In this document: positions 1-9,443 of the stretch, one piece after another
Position numbering within the stretch: position 1 is the stretch's first letter
Layout of the letters: each line of letters opens with the position of its first letter
Origin: Haloechinothrix aidingensis
GTDB taxonomy: Bacteria; Actinomycetota; Actinomycetes; Mycobacteriales; Pseudonocardiaceae
DNA length: 64,000 nucleotides
Reading direction: 5' to 3'
NCBI RefSeq assembly: GCF_013450155.1
Contig: NZ_JACCKD010000005.1
Coordinates: forward strand, 62,001 to 126,000
Position numbers and translations under genes: made by a program
Notes under the pieces: model-generated
Database searches by the model: none
The model's input: only the letters and a program-made list of their open reading frames with translations
What the model was told of the DNA's origin: nothing

Positions 1-867
1 CACTTCCGGGAACAAGCCGAGAAAGATGGCTTGATACGGCAACTGCAGCACAAATACTCCAACCACGGATGCGACGACGGCCTGGTTGACGGCCCTACCG
101 AGTCCGATTGCGCCACCACCCGCGTTGAAACCTTTGTAGCAACACACCGTAGCGATTAACAGGCCAATCAACGCAGAGTTAACTAGAAGTCCTATGAGAT
201 CGGTCGTCGTGAGGTTGACGAACAAGTTTGAGTAGAAGGCACCGGTTGGCAAATGTGCGACATAGTCCGCAGACCATTGCATAGCGACTGTTGTGATGAG
301 GATAGACGGAATGCTGAGGATTACCGTTATCAAGGTAAGTGAGATGACGCGCGGTACAGCCAGGTCCCGGACCGGGTCCACTCCCATCACTTCCATCGCG
401 TCAAGCTCTTCCCGCACCTTTCGCGAGCCGATGTCCGCGGTCAGGGCCGCCCCCACAATTCCTGCTACCGCTATCGCGTTAACCCATACAGTGAATGTCC
501 GTACAGATTGAAGATACATCATGGGACCGAACAACTGCTGGCCACCGACCATGGCGAAGAACATCATCGCCACCATCGCCGTAAAAACAGTAAATGCGGC
601 GATCGCGACGGTTAGCGGAAGCCATGCCTGCTTGATTGTACGATGCATGTCTTCGGCGACGGCGCCCCAATATCCCCGGGGATGTCGCACGGCGCTCCAC
701 ACTACCTTTGCCAGTAGCCGAGCCATACCGCCAACTTCAATACTGATATTGCGTGCGAACCCGGGCACGTAGCCAACTAGCTTAGGTGCCGTCCCCGAAT
801 ATGCGCGATCTATGTTTGGCGCATGATCAGTTCGTTCCGCATGCACGCTTCGCTGTCTCCCCGTCAA
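1..867 (-). CDS. MlaE/YrbE-type mce permease (3' end beyond window)
   Basis: Membrane permease of the MlaE/YrbE family, which forms the core of Mce lipid or sterol importers. The frame stays open for 289 codons to the window edge, so the C-terminus is missing. Recognisable are the amphipathic N-terminal stretch GYWGAVAEDMHRTIKQ, hydrophobic segments, the family loop ADIGSRKVREELDAMEVMG and the later CCYKGFNAGGGAIGLGRAV. I place the start at a TTG (867) because AGGAG lies 6 nt upstream and in-frame stops lie just before it; no ATG fits as well. Being first after a gene-free stretch, it probably opens an mce operon (yrbE/mce genes) continuing outside the window. The A or B subtype was not resolved. 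Confidence 0.85.
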   Translation of the reverse strand, partial: MTGRQRSVHAERTDHAPNIDRAYSGTAPKLVGYVPGFARNISIEVGGMARLLAKVVWSAVRHPRGYWGAVAEDMHRTIKQAWLPLTVAIAAFTVFTAMVAMMFFAMVGGQQLFGPMMYLQSVRTFTVWVNAIAVAGIVGAALTADIGSRKVREELDAMEVMGVDPVRDLAVPRVISLTLITVILSIPSILITTVAMQWSADYVAHLPTGAFYSNLFVNLTTTDLIGLLVNSALIGLLIATVCCYKGFNAGGGAIGLGRAVNQAVVASVVGVFVLQLPYQAIFLGLFPEV

Positions 868-2238
868 AGTCGACTCCTAGACTGTGCATGACTAAGTCAT
901 CAATCATTGGACACAACCAAAGTCACGTACCGTTAGGCTAGGCCTGTCAGGCTTGGCTCCGTGTTCAGACCACCGGACGCCATCGTCATCCTCGCGTCGC
1001 CACAGGATCACGCTCACCCGGACTATCCGTTAGCCGGCTAGTCCGGTGATGAACAGCATCTATCCCTGCACCCATCTACCTACGTGTGTCCGCCATCGGC
1101 TCATCGAGCCGGCGTACAGCAGACTCCTAACTCGCTTTCCTGATCGGCCACGTAACGCCCGTTCGGGGCTTCGCGCCTGCGGAGGCTCAACTTCTACAAA
1201 CCAAGCAGATCGCGACACGTCATGTTACGAGCTATGTCACTACCTACAACCTTTAGCTTACCTGGCACTAATACATTGTCAACAGCCGATGCCGAACTAG
1301 TTGCTTCGTGTAGCCCTACACACGAGCTCTGTCCTCGCCCATCCTTACGGACGTCGACGGTGCAGGTGCACCGGGTTACTGCCGCCGGCCGACATCGCCG
1401 ACCGATCCGGCCGGCGCCCGGGGTGGGGGCGGTGCATTCGACTGTCATAGACGCCGACGCCGCGCCCGAGTACCTAAACGATACCTTTCTACCCATCGGC
1501 CCGAGACCGTACACACGTCCCTGGGGCTCCTTAGCCTGATCGGAACTCGGCACGTTCCTCTTGTGAGAGCCATCCTGCGTCCGAAGCTGGCCTATCTCAA
1601 CTTTCACGTCAGCCGCCTGAGGCGATCTAAGGACCCCGTCTGCACGGAGCATGCCACTCGGCGCCGCGCGCTAAGGTTGCTTTGTCGACATGCCCGGTCC
1701 GGTGTATCGCACCAATCCACTGACCAGGGTCACTGACACCGTCATTCAACGGCCCTATACCACGGTAGAATGTTATATTCTAGCGGATTCTTATTCACTG
1801 TCAAGTGCTCATCCAAGCAGGCTTAGCCCGAAGCTCCGTTCACGTTTGGGCACGGTATATTGCCAAAAAATCGACGCCGCATTCACGGCCTCGAGTTGGC
1901 GGTATAAACAACGTCAGTGCGGGTTCGCGCACAGCAACGCTACCCGGCATCCTTCCGTAGTTACGCAATGTAGTCGCAGCGGCACCCAGGGCGACCCTAC
2001 GGGACGTCGACGTCTAAGCACGGTCGGCTCGAGATGGGCTTGTGTCACAGCTCCGATACAAGGAGTTGGACCAGGCCGACGGTTGCCAAAACCTGGTTGA
2101 GCTACATTGCGATACAACTGGACATGACTGGCGCTCCCGATGTTCTCTGACTAATTCTTGCTCCACTCGCGTTGCTTCTTTGGCTCAACACCCGCGCACG
2201 GCCCCACACGTCGCGAGCTGCTCTACCCATACAGTTCG
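868..2238. other. Gene-free 1.4-kb stretch
   Basis: No open frame here has a recognisable domain, a convincing ribosome site or actinobacterial codon bias. The composition is mixed and less GC-rich than in the genes, with frequent stops on both strands. It separates the mce permease gene from the reductase gene and looks like non-coding or strongly decayed DNA. The part next to position 868 must hold the promoter of the permease gene, but no clear -10/-35 pair was found. Confidence 0.5.
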
Positions 2239-3198
2239 TCATAGATCAAGACGTAGTTGCGGCGAACAACTTCGAGATACGCATAGCATCATCGCATCAT
2301 TCTCCGCTTTCTCTTCCTCAGTCAAGACTGAATCGCGATGATCAGGTATACCGTCCAGAACTGCAGTCTCGCATGTTCCGCAGATTCCTTCCTCGCACGA
2401 GACATCTACGTCAATACCCACGTCGCCTAGAACGTCCACAATACTACGATCCGCCGGAACGAGTAGGGTCTTTCCTGATCGTGCGAGCTCCACTTCGAAG
2501 GCCGTCGTTTCCGCGTGGTCTTGTACCTTGGGGGAAAAGCGTTCGACGTGCAGACTGGCATTTGAGCAGGACTCACATCGATGTTCCACCGCTTCAAGCA
2601 GCGGCTCGGGACCGCAGCAGTATACCGCAGTCCCGGAATCTGCTCCGTTCAGTTCGGAGTCTAAATCCAGCATGCCAAATTCATCCTGAGGGCGAATATT
2701 TACCCGGTCTCCATAGCGAGTGACCAACTCATCGCGAAAAGCCATCGACGAGCGCGATCGTCCACCATAGAGAAGCCGCCACTCGGTTGACGTCCCCAGC
2801 GCCTCCAACATCGGCATAATCGGTGTGATACCGATCCCACCAGCGATAAATAGGTATTTTTGAGACCCAACGAGGGCAAAATTGTTACGAGGCCCTTTCA
2901 CTAGTGCGGAGTCACCCTCTTCGAGTACGTCATGTATGTAGGCCGAACCGCCACGGCTTTCGTTCTCGCGCAATACCGCGATCTCGTACGTTGCAAGATC
3001 GTTCTGATCACCACACAGTGAATACTGCCTGCATGTGCCATCCTCGAGTAGTAAGTCGATGTGAGCACCTGGCGTCCACGCAGGCAACTCCGCCCCAGAG
3101 ATGTCGCTCAGAACGAGCTTAACCACACCTTCCGCGATCATCTCCTTGCGAACGACCCGTACCAGCAAGCCAGGTTCAATCGAGCCACTGCCAGGCAT
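2239..3198 (-). CDS. PDR/VanB-type oxygenase reductase (FMN, NAD, 2Fe-2S)
   Basis: Class IA oxygenase reductase passing electrons from NAD(P)H to a Rieske oxygenase. Order of parts in the 319-aa protein: flavin domain with RQYS (57-60), NAD domain with GGIGITP (120-126), and a C-terminal plant-type ferredoxin with C268, C273, C276 and C306. This order (ferredoxin last) is that of phthalate dioxygenase reductase and VanB. The ATG at 3198 is preferred because AGGAGG stands just upstream; a longer frame to 3231 lacks such a site. It stands alone, about 14 kb from the only Rieske oxygenase of the left cluster (17873), the most likely partner. A TAGGTtACCTA palindrome lies upstream. Confidence 0.88.
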   Translation of the reverse strand: MPGSGSIEPGLLVRVVRKEMIAEGVVKLVLSDISGAELPAWTPGAHIDLLLEDGTCRQYSLCGDQNDLATYEIAVLRENESRGGSAYIHDVLEEGDSALVKGPRNNFALVGSQKYLFIAGGIGITPIMPMLEALGTSTEWRLLYGGRSRSSMAFRDELVTRYGDRVNIRPQDEFGMLDLDSELNGADSGTAVYCCGPEPLLEAVEHRCESCSNASLHVERFSPKVQDHAETTAFEVELARSGKTLLVPADRSIVDVLGDVGIDVDVSCEEGICGTCETAVLDGIPDHRDSVLTEEEKAENDAMMLCVSRSCSPQLRLDL

Positions 3199-3249
3199 TA
3201 CACCTCCTGACGCGTCTGTGGATGACGCCATATGCTCATCTTAAGGCTT

Positions 3250-3260
3250 TAGGTTACCTA
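3250..3260. promoter_or_regulatory. Palindrome TAGGT-T-ACCTA upstream of reductase gene
   Basis: Perfect 5+1+5 inverted repeat about 50 nt upstream of the chosen reductase start. Its arms resemble those of the AACCT/AGGT inverted repeats upstream of the TRAP operon and of the acyl-CoA dehydrogenase/monooxygenase divergon. Possible operator; function is inferred from position and symmetry only. Confidence 0.35.
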
Positions 3261-3473
3261 CGTCAAGCTCTCACGATTCTGTTGAGCCCGCTAAGCGTGA
3301 AGACCCGGCCACTCACAGTCAACGCCTCCGGTATCATCGCCATCCAACCCGGGTTACTAGGGATATTGCATGCGTGCCGGAGGGCGATCGCGCGTCCTGT
3401 ATGGCTCGGCTGAAGAATCAGGTGCATTGGTCAGGTCAGGTGCGAACTGATCGAACGGGCCATACCTTCTTCG

Positions 3474-4185
3474 TCACCTATACGTGATAACGGCGCTACG
3501 TCGTTGATTGGACTGAAGTAGTGGTTGTGCGGGCCTGTGAAGGCCCAGCTGTGCCGAGCGTTCGTGGGTGTTGGCGGTGTTCGTTGTGGCTGCGTGGTCG
3601 CCAGGGTGCCGGGTATGGGCGACGCCGATGAGCTCGAAGACGCGGTGCTGGTCGGGGGTGGCTTTGACCAGCATGGGCACCTCGGTGTCGGTGCCGGCGA
3701 AGTGCACCTGGTTCCGGGTCGGAGTGGCGAGGTGGTCGAACAGATCAGCGAAGCTGCGGTAGGGCTGGCCCGTCTCGTCGTGCTGGCGACTGGCGTCGGC
3801 CTGAGCGGATGGGGAGCGTTCCGCGGCGGCGACCGGCGTGTCGCGGTTGGGTGAGGCTCGGTCGGTGAAGGTCCGCGGCGCCCAGGCCTGGCGCAGGTGC
3901 CACAGGGGGTAGCGGGCCAGCATGCGGAGCAGCGCGCGGGCTGTGATGCGGTCGGTCAGCCGGTGGTGGATGGGCCGCAGGTCCGGGTCAACGGATTTGC
4001 GACTGAGAAAGTCGCGTTCGCTGTGGGCGAGATTTTCGTAGCCTGTCACGACTCCGGCCGCATCGAGGTGATCTTCGACGACGTTGGTGGCGGCACGGAG
4101 ATCCCGTCGAGGGCGGCCGCGGCGTCGATGCTGGCCTGATCCGGCGGTAGGTGGGCTCCTCGTTGAGCTGGGCCAGGCTCGCGGA
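3474..4185 (-). pseudogene. Decayed IS1634-family transposase
   Basis: C-terminal part of an IS4-superfamily (IS1634-type) transposase. Typical blocks can be read: YENLAHSERDF, DPDLRPIHHRLTDR, RYPLWHLRQAWAP and LATPTRNQVHFAGTD. Upstream of the readable frame, SLAQLNEEPTYRRI and SIDAAAALDGISV appear in other frames, showing at least two frameshifts near 4095-4140. The N-terminal catalytic part is missing, so this is a dead remnant. No terminal inverted repeats were recognised. It supports past insertion activity in the left catabolic region. Confidence 0.75.
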
Positions 4186-4445
4186 TGCGGGCTGCAGTGG
4201 CCATACTCGCGCACCTCGCCCGACGTCTCCCTACAGGTGCGCCTGTCGCGGCCTACGTGCATCGCCCCGCTACCTGCCGACACGCCCCACAACATGGCGA
4301 ACGATGGCGCACCATCCCGCGCGACATGCCAGGTTCAGTGGCTACACCCAGTGGATGCGCCTCCCGCCCTTCGCAGGTCACCACCACGATCTCTACGCGG
4401 CGTCACCGCGACTTCGGGCTAGCGTGAACTTCAGCCGCGTGACGG

Positions 4446-5963
4446 TCATTGCATCAAACTCGGCAGCCAGGTACTGATTCCGGGAAAGACAATCAGTAGC
4501 AACACGACCACGAAGGCGACAGGCAACAGCCAGCCGATGGCTCGAAATATATCGCCGAGCGTAATGACGTGGCCTTCATTAACGCGGGAATCGCGCGTGA
4601 TGCCGTGAATAATAAAGGCCAGTATTCCGACAGGCGGCGTAAGCACCGCGAGCTCGGCCAACAGCACGGCGAAGACGCCGAACCAGAGCTGCGATATCTC
4701 CAGGGCTCCAACGGTAGGCAGTAGCAGCGGGACGGTCAGCAACAGCATGGATAACGGGTCCAGGAACATACCCATGACGAAATATGCGATGGCGATCACG
4801 ACGAGGAATTCGACACGGCTGAGATCGGTGTTTGTGACCCATTCAGAAAACGCTCGAGCCAAGCCGGTGACAGCCAACAGGCGCGAGAATATGAGGGCGC
4901 CTATGAGCAGGAAAAATATCGCTCCGATGACCTCGATCGTCTCAGCGACCGCATCGTAGACGACCTTCCAGGGCCTACAGCCACGCTGGTACCAGAACGT
5001 CAAGGCCAGCGCGCCCAGTGCACCGAGCGCGCCAGCTTCAGTAGCCGTAGTGACACCGGCAAACATGCCACCGAGGACAGCTGCGACAAGCATCGGGACT
5101 GGCCAGACGCTGACGATGGAGCGTACCCGCTGACTCCACAACGGAGTGGCGTTTCCGGTGCCGTACGCGGCCGCACCTTCTCGCGCCTCGACTAACCGCG
5201 GACGAACAATACATGCCAGCAACATGGCCAAGCTAAAGCACACTGCGAGCAGAACACCGGGGCCTATTCCCGCGATGAGTTGCGGCCCCACTGCGACTTG
5301 CGCGACACCGGCGTAGACGACCAATAGGATGCTGGGCGGGATGAGCTGCCCGGAGAGTCCCGCGATCGCAACAGAGCCCACAGCCAGCTTCCGGTGGTAG
5401 CCCGCACGCAGCATCTCCGGGATACCGATGCGGGCGAGCGCATAGGTCGTGCCTAGGCTCGTACCCGAAACCGCAGCTAGACCCGCGCCAGCAGCAGTCG
5501 TCCCGATCGCCAGCCCACCCGGCAACCATCCCAGCCAGTGACGAGCCGCGATGTACACCTTCGTACTGATGCCTGACTTCACCAACAGAAGGCCCATCAG
5601 TACGAACATCGGCAACACCGACAGGGTCCACGAGGCTACCGTGTTATACGGTACGTCCGAGAGCACGTTCTCGATGGCGCCCTCACCGTGCATTGCGTAG
5701 AGGCCAACGATGCCGGGCACCGACAATGCGATGGCAACAGGCACCTTCCCCAGCAGCAGCACTATCAAGAGCACGATCGCTGCCGCCCCGATCTGCTCTG
5801 GCGACACATCCGCGAACATGGTGGCCGTGGTGGCGCATACGAGTCCCGCGAAGCTGAAGCGGACCAACCAGCGAACTGCGGCCGAGGAGCTCCCGCCGTT
5901 CCTCTCCCTGACGTCGTGGGACTGGCGTCGCTCATCGTGCTGCGCGCTGCTTGTCGCGGTCAT
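4446..5963 (-). CDS. dctM: TRAP transporter large permease (DctM)
   Basis: Large membrane subunit of a tripartite ATP-independent periplasmic transporter, a sodium- or proton-coupled importer usually for carboxylates. The 505-aa protein has about 12 hydrophobic segments and DctM hallmarks such as SVLPMFVLMGLLLVKSGIS, SGTSLGTTYALARIGIPEM, SGQLIPPSILLVVYAG and TPPVGILAFI. It carries about 70 extra N-terminal residues including a predicted membrane helix, longer than the usual DctM start. The start has a GGAGGG site 8 nt upstream and overlaps the dctQ stop by 4 nt (ATGA), so the two are translationally coupled. Confidence 0.93.
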   Translation of the reverse strand: MTATSSAQHDERRQSHDVRERNGGSSSAAVRWLVRFSFAGLVCATTATMFADVSPEQIGAAAIVLLIVLLLGKVPVAIALSVPGIVGLYAMHGEGAIENVLSDVPYNTVASWTLSVLPMFVLMGLLLVKSGISTKVYIAARHWLGWLPGGLAIGTTAAGAGLAAVSGTSLGTTYALARIGIPEMLRAGYHRKLAVGSVAIAGLSGQLIPPSILLVVYAGVAQVAVGPQLIAGIGPGVLLAVCFSLAMLLACIVRPRLVEAREGAAAYGTGNATPLWSQRVRSIVSVWPVPMLVAAVLGGMFAGVTTATEAGALGALGALALTFWYQRGCRPWKVVYDAVAETIEVIGAIFFLLIGALIFSRLLAVTGLARAFSEWVTNTDLSRVEFLVVIAIAYFVMGMFLDPLSMLLLTVPLLLPTVGALEISQLWFGVFAVLLAELAVLTPPVGILAFIIHGITRDSRVNEGHVITLGDIFRAIGWLLPVAFVVVLLLIVFPGISTWLPSLMQ

Positions 5964-6469
5964 GGGGACCGCCCTCCGTGTCCCCGGTGACGAACGACCG
6001 TCACGGCGTCAATGACCAATTGAACGACAAACAGTAAGAACGCCAAGGGAACGACGAACATTACCGGCCAGATGACTATTCCTGCCATTCCGCCTGTCAG
6101 TCCAAGTTTAAACGCGTCCAAGGAGGCCACGAGACCGTAGAAGGCGAACCCCGCACATACCGCCCCGGTCAGTATCAGCGAAGCCAGTTCAAGCTCGGTC
6201 CGGTTGGTGTAGGGAACTCGATCGAAGAGCAGCCGAGCTTCGATATGCGACCGAGAGCGCTGGGCGAAGTATACGCCGAGCAGGATGGCTACAGGCATGT
6301 ACCAGTAGGTTACGTACTCGTTCGTCCCGGTAATCGGACTGTTGAAGAGATAACGAAGCATCACATGGGCTACAGTGTGCAGCAACAATCCCATCAGTGC
6401 GATGACCGCACATGCGCGGATAACATGGTGGATAATCGTACCCAGCCAACTTCCGCGGGTAGCTTCCAT
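5960..6469 (-). CDS. dctQ: TRAP transporter small permease (DctQ)
   Basis: Small four-helix membrane subunit pairing with DctM. The 169-aa protein has four hydrophobic segments and the DctQ-like stretch NSPITGTNEYVTYWYMPVA followed by SRSHIEARL. The ATG at 6469 is chosen because GGAGG stands 7 nt upstream; the GTG 18 nt earlier would place that site inside the gene. It sits between dctP and dctM in the usual order. Confidence 0.9.
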   Translation of the reverse strand: MEATRGSWLGTIIHHVIRACAVIALMGLLLHTVAHVMLRYLFNSPITGTNEYVTYWYMPVAILLGVYFAQRSRSHIEARLLFDRVPYTNRTELELASLILTGAVCAGFAFYGLVASLDAFKLGLTGGMAGIVIWPVMFVVPLAFLLFVVQLVIDAVTVVRHRGHGGRSP

Positions 6470-6569
6470 GTTCACACCTCCGCACACTTCCCTCGGACTT
6501 GTTGTAGCCGAGTAGCCAAGGGGTCATGGTGTCGCGCATGGACGCCATGACCCCTTGGACTTTCGCCCA

Positions 6570-7880
6570 TCACTCCGGCCGGTGTTGTGTCATGAATTCT
6601 GACTTGAGGAGATCGATGTAGGGGCCCAGGTCGACATCGGCCGAATCGTGCCATTCGGCGAACTCCGGGTAACCGACTTGTTCGTCAAAGCCGAGCTCGC
6701 CGGTCACGGCATCATCCCACCTTTCCAGCGCCTGATTGACACCGTTGACGAACGATTCACCGTCGGCTATCGCGTCACTGTCACGCACGCCTTCGACGAT
6801 CTTTTCATTCGCGGCACGGAGCTCCTCCCGCGCATCGGAGTCGAACTCGTGTACGGAGCCACCTTCCTTGTCGATCTGTTTCAGGCCCGCGGCCGCGGTT
6901 TTCCAGATACTGGACTTGATGGAGTGCTCGACAAAGACGTCGAGCCGGTCGTGCAGGAGCTGCTGGCCAGCCAACGGTAGGTCATCCCAGGCCAACTCAC
7001 TGACAGCAAGTCCCACCATGCCCACCGACACACCGACCTCGGAATCGATAGTGTACTGGTTCGCAATCGGCAGGATTCCGACAAACTCGGCGCCCCACAA
7101 CGGGAATAGGGCGCAGTCGGCAACGCCGCGCTGCAACGCTTGGTACACCTCGGAGAAGTCGAGCGAAACGGGCGACATGCCCAGGGGCTGGATCTGTTCG
7201 GCGTGCACCTCAGCGCTGATACGAGTCTGTGCACCGTCTGTCTCGCTCAGGTTGGTGCGCGGCTCGGTGCAGGCGAAGCCCACCCGATCGGTCGGAACAT
7301 ACGGCAGCAACGGCTTCATGCCGTTGTCTTCGTACTCCCCCATGATCTCGGGCGTGTTGAACGCCGTCTCCATGAAGGCGGCGTTGCTCTGCAACATCCC
7401 GGCTACCGGATCCTGCTTGCCGAGAGATGTCAATCTCAGTAACGCATCGTTGGCCGGATAGCGCTTCGGATCGTACGTCGGCGGCGTGTAGCTGATATCG
7501 AGCCTGCCGTCCGCCAGCGCGTCATCGATTTCGGTGGGCGGCGCTATGGACGAGGAATGCGCAAGCTCGAAAGTGATCTTGCCGTCGGACCACTCTTCTA
7601 CCGCCTCGGCATACTTCGTGTACGCATCGGTGACCGGATGTTCAGCGGGGGTCGGGGTCTGCAGAGAAAGAGTTACGGCGTCCATATCCGCCAATGCCCT
7701 AGCGAATTCTTCCTGTGACGCTCCCGCTTCTACTCCTTCTGCGTCGCCCGCCGACCCGGTCTCATTATTGTCCGCACACGCGGAAAACACGAGTGCTCCT
7801 ATGCACAGCAAACTGAGGAGCGTCACGGTGCGCACGCGCCTCTTCGGCCAGCGCGATCGAACAATCATTCTAGTCACCAT
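6570..7880 (-). CDS. dctP: TRAP transporter substrate-binding lipoprotein (DctP)
   Basis: Extracytoplasmic receptor capturing the substrate for DctQM. The 436-aa protein begins with basic residues and a hydrophobic segment ending in a lipobox-like FSAC, so it is expected to be lipid-anchored, as suits a Gram-positive cell. DctP-like features are EEWSDGKITFELAHSSS near the N-terminus and the later LDFSEVYQALQRGVADCALF, which in the family lines the binding site. The classical conserved Arg of acid-binding receptors is not obvious here, so the ligand is unknown; the neighbouring CoA ligases suggest an organic acid. Inverted repeats at 8027 and 8096 lie upstream. Confidence 0.88.
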   Translation of the reverse strand: MVTRMIVRSRWPKRRVRTVTLLSLLCIGALVFSACADNNETGSAGDAEGVEAGASQEEFARALADMDAVTLSLQTPTPAEHPVTDAYTKYAEAVEEWSDGKITFELAHSSSIAPPTEIDDALADGRLDISYTPPTYDPKRYPANDALLRLTSLGKQDPVAGMLQSNAAFMETAFNTPEIMGEYEDNGMKPLLPYVPTDRVGFACTEPRTNLSETDGAQTRISAEVHAEQIQPLGMSPVSLDFSEVYQALQRGVADCALFPLWGAEFVGILPIANQYTIDSEVGVSVGMVGLAVSELAWDDLPLAGQQLLHDRLDVFVEHSIKSSIWKTAAAGLKQIDKEGGSVHEFDSDAREELRAANEKIVEGVRDSDAIADGESFVNGVNQALERWDDAVTGELGFDEQVGYPEFAEWHDSADVDLGPYIDLLKSEFMTQHRPE

Positions 7881-8026
7881 ACCTTTCGTACCCCTTCCAC
7901 CTCTTTGGCCGAAGCAGGCTACCGGACCTGAGACCTACGACGTCTCGAGTTTCTTCAATCTTCGACTCTGCCCGAAACGCCGCCACGGGAGCCGGAGCGA
8001 TACAACATGATCTCGACCAGAGGAAG

Positions 8027-8038
8027 TACCTAAAGGTA
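8027..8038. promoter_or_regulatory. Inverted repeat TACCT-AA-AGGTA upstream of dctP
   Basis: Perfect 5+2+5 inverted repeat in the 279-nt gap upstream of the TRAP operon. Together with the next site it forms a tandem pair, the common layout of a repressor-controlled promoter. No regulator gene is visible in the left region. Confidence 0.35.
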
Positions 8039-8095
8039 ATAAACTACTTCGCCAGTCTGAGTGTCAACCAATGCGGCAAGCTACGCTATGTTCGA

Positions 8096-8115
8096 TACCT
8101 AAATGTGATAGGTTA
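8096..8115. promoter_or_regulatory. Operator-like inverted repeat upstream of dctP
   Basis: Read on the minus strand it is AACCTATCACATTTAGGTA. It matches the site at 19550-19568 in 14 of 19 positions, including both outer arms and the central CAC. The repetition upstream of two different units of the same cluster is what supports it as a regulator site. Confidence 0.42.
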
Positions 8116-8159
8116 CTGGCTCGGCGCTTCTCGCGGTGTGGCTGCTGCTGGGCCGGGTG

Positions 8160-9404
8160 TTATCGCGGCACGTCTCGCCAGGGGCGGTCGCGGTCGACGC
8201 GCGGTTCGGGTGGTAGTCCCAGGACCCGTTCCGCGATGATATTTCGTTGGACCTCGTCCGTGCCTCCCGCGATGCGGAAGCCGGGCGCGCCCAGCACGTG
8301 CTCGCTCCAGGCATACGTGCCGCGACGTCCGGTGTCAGCGATCATCAGGGGACCGAGTAGCAGCGCCGCGGCTTCTCCGATAGCGATCAAGCCCTGCGAC
8401 CACGCCAGCTTCCCGATCGATCCCTCTGAGCCGGGCTCCTTCCCGCACCGGCGTGCGTCCTCGACCCGCTGCCGGGTGACTGCCCGGAGCCGCTCGTGCA
8501 TGTATACCTGCACGATGCGTTGCCGCACGGCCGGATCGCGAACCCGGTCGGTCTCTTTCGCGAGAGTAAGCAACTGTTCCAGCGAACCTCCCACAGCTTC
8601 GCTCGACCCGCTCTGCGCCCGTTCGAATTTGAGCATCGTCAAGGCGACCGACCAGCCTTGTCCTACAGCACCTAAGCGCAGGTCGTCGGATATCCGCACA
8701 TCCGTGAGGAAGACCTCGTTGAATGAGGTCCCACCGGACATCTGTCGGATCGGACGCACCTCTATGCCAGGGCTGTTAATCGGCAGCAGGAACGCCGTCA
8801 TACCACGGTGTTTGGGAACATCGGGATCAGTGCGTGCGACCAGCACTCCCCACGACGCGAACTGAGCCCCTGAGGACCACACTTTGGTACCGTTGAGCAC
8901 CCACTCATCACCGTCCGGGCGTGCGGTCATCGCGATTCCCGCGAGATCCGATCCCGCGTTCGGCTCCGAAAAGAGCTGACACGCGAGCTCATCACACCGC
9001 AAGAAGCTCCGGACGAACCGCTCCTGCTGCCACGGCGTCCCGACCTCCCGCAACATCGGCGCCGCTAGATTGACCGTGATTCGCAGCGACTCGTGACTGC
9101 TTGGCACCTTGAACGAGCGCTCCTCCTCCTGGAACGCCCGCTCGTGCGCGATGGTGAGGCCCGCGCCATCGAACTCGGCCGGCCAGCTGATCGCCCCGTA
9201 ACCGGCGTCAAACTTCGCCTGCTGCCAGGCCATACACTCGTCAAGCAACTTCCGTTCGTCTTCGAACGACATGTTACGGAAGACGGCGACATCGTCCGGA
9301 TCGGCGAGCACACCCTCGGTTCCGTCGTACTTCGACGGCCTCCGAGCTGTCAACCAGGCCCGGCACTGTTCGCGATATTCGTCAACTGTCGGTGGTCCCG
9401 TCAC
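8160..9404 (-). CDS. Acyl-CoA dehydrogenase (FadE26/FadE17-like class)
   Basis: FAD enzyme introducing the alpha-beta double bond into an acyl-CoA. The 414-aa protein shows CQLFSEPNAGSDLAG, WVLNGTKVWSSGAQ and DPDVPKHRGMTAFLLP, and ends in GGTDEVQRNIIAERVLGLP. This ending is that of actinobacterial steroid-side-chain dehydrogenases that work as alpha2beta2 heteromers. The GTG at 9404 has AGG 6 nt upstream and is preferred over a GTG at 9431 with no site. It follows a CoA ligase gene and probably acts on the thioester that ligase makes. It is a distant paralogue of the gene ending at 13780. Confidence 0.9.
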   Translation of the reverse strand: MTGPPTVDEYREQCRAWLTARRPSKYDGTEGVLADPDDVAVFRNMSFEDERKLLDECMAWQQAKFDAGYGAISWPAEFDGAGLTIAHERAFQEEERSFKVPSSHESLRITVNLAAPMLREVGTPWQQERFVRSFLRCDELACQLFSEPNAGSDLAGIAMTARPDGDEWVLNGTKVWSSGAQFASWGVLVARTDPDVPKHRGMTAFLLPINSPGIEVRPIRQMSGGTSFNEVFLTDVRISDDLRLGAVGQGWSVALTMLKFERAQSGSSEAVGGSLEQLLTLAKETDRVRDPAVRQRIVQVYMHERLRAVTRQRVEDARRCGKEPGSEGSIGKLAWSQGLIAIGEAAALLLGPLMIADTGRRGTYAWSEHVLGAPGFRIAGGTDEVQRNIIAERVLGLPPEPRVDRDRPWRDVPR

Positions 9405-9443
9405 GGGCTGCCTTTCTGATCCGGCCGACACGTTCGAAGGAGG

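Noticed and set aside
1194-1652. 152-aa minus-strand frame in the gene-free stretch
   Set aside because: No ribosome site, no domain, codon use unlike neighbours; likely chance frame.
3474-4295. Intact transposase gene at the IS1634 relic
   Set aside because: The 273-aa frame carries only the C-terminal part; upstream blocks are in other frames, so it is a pseudogene.
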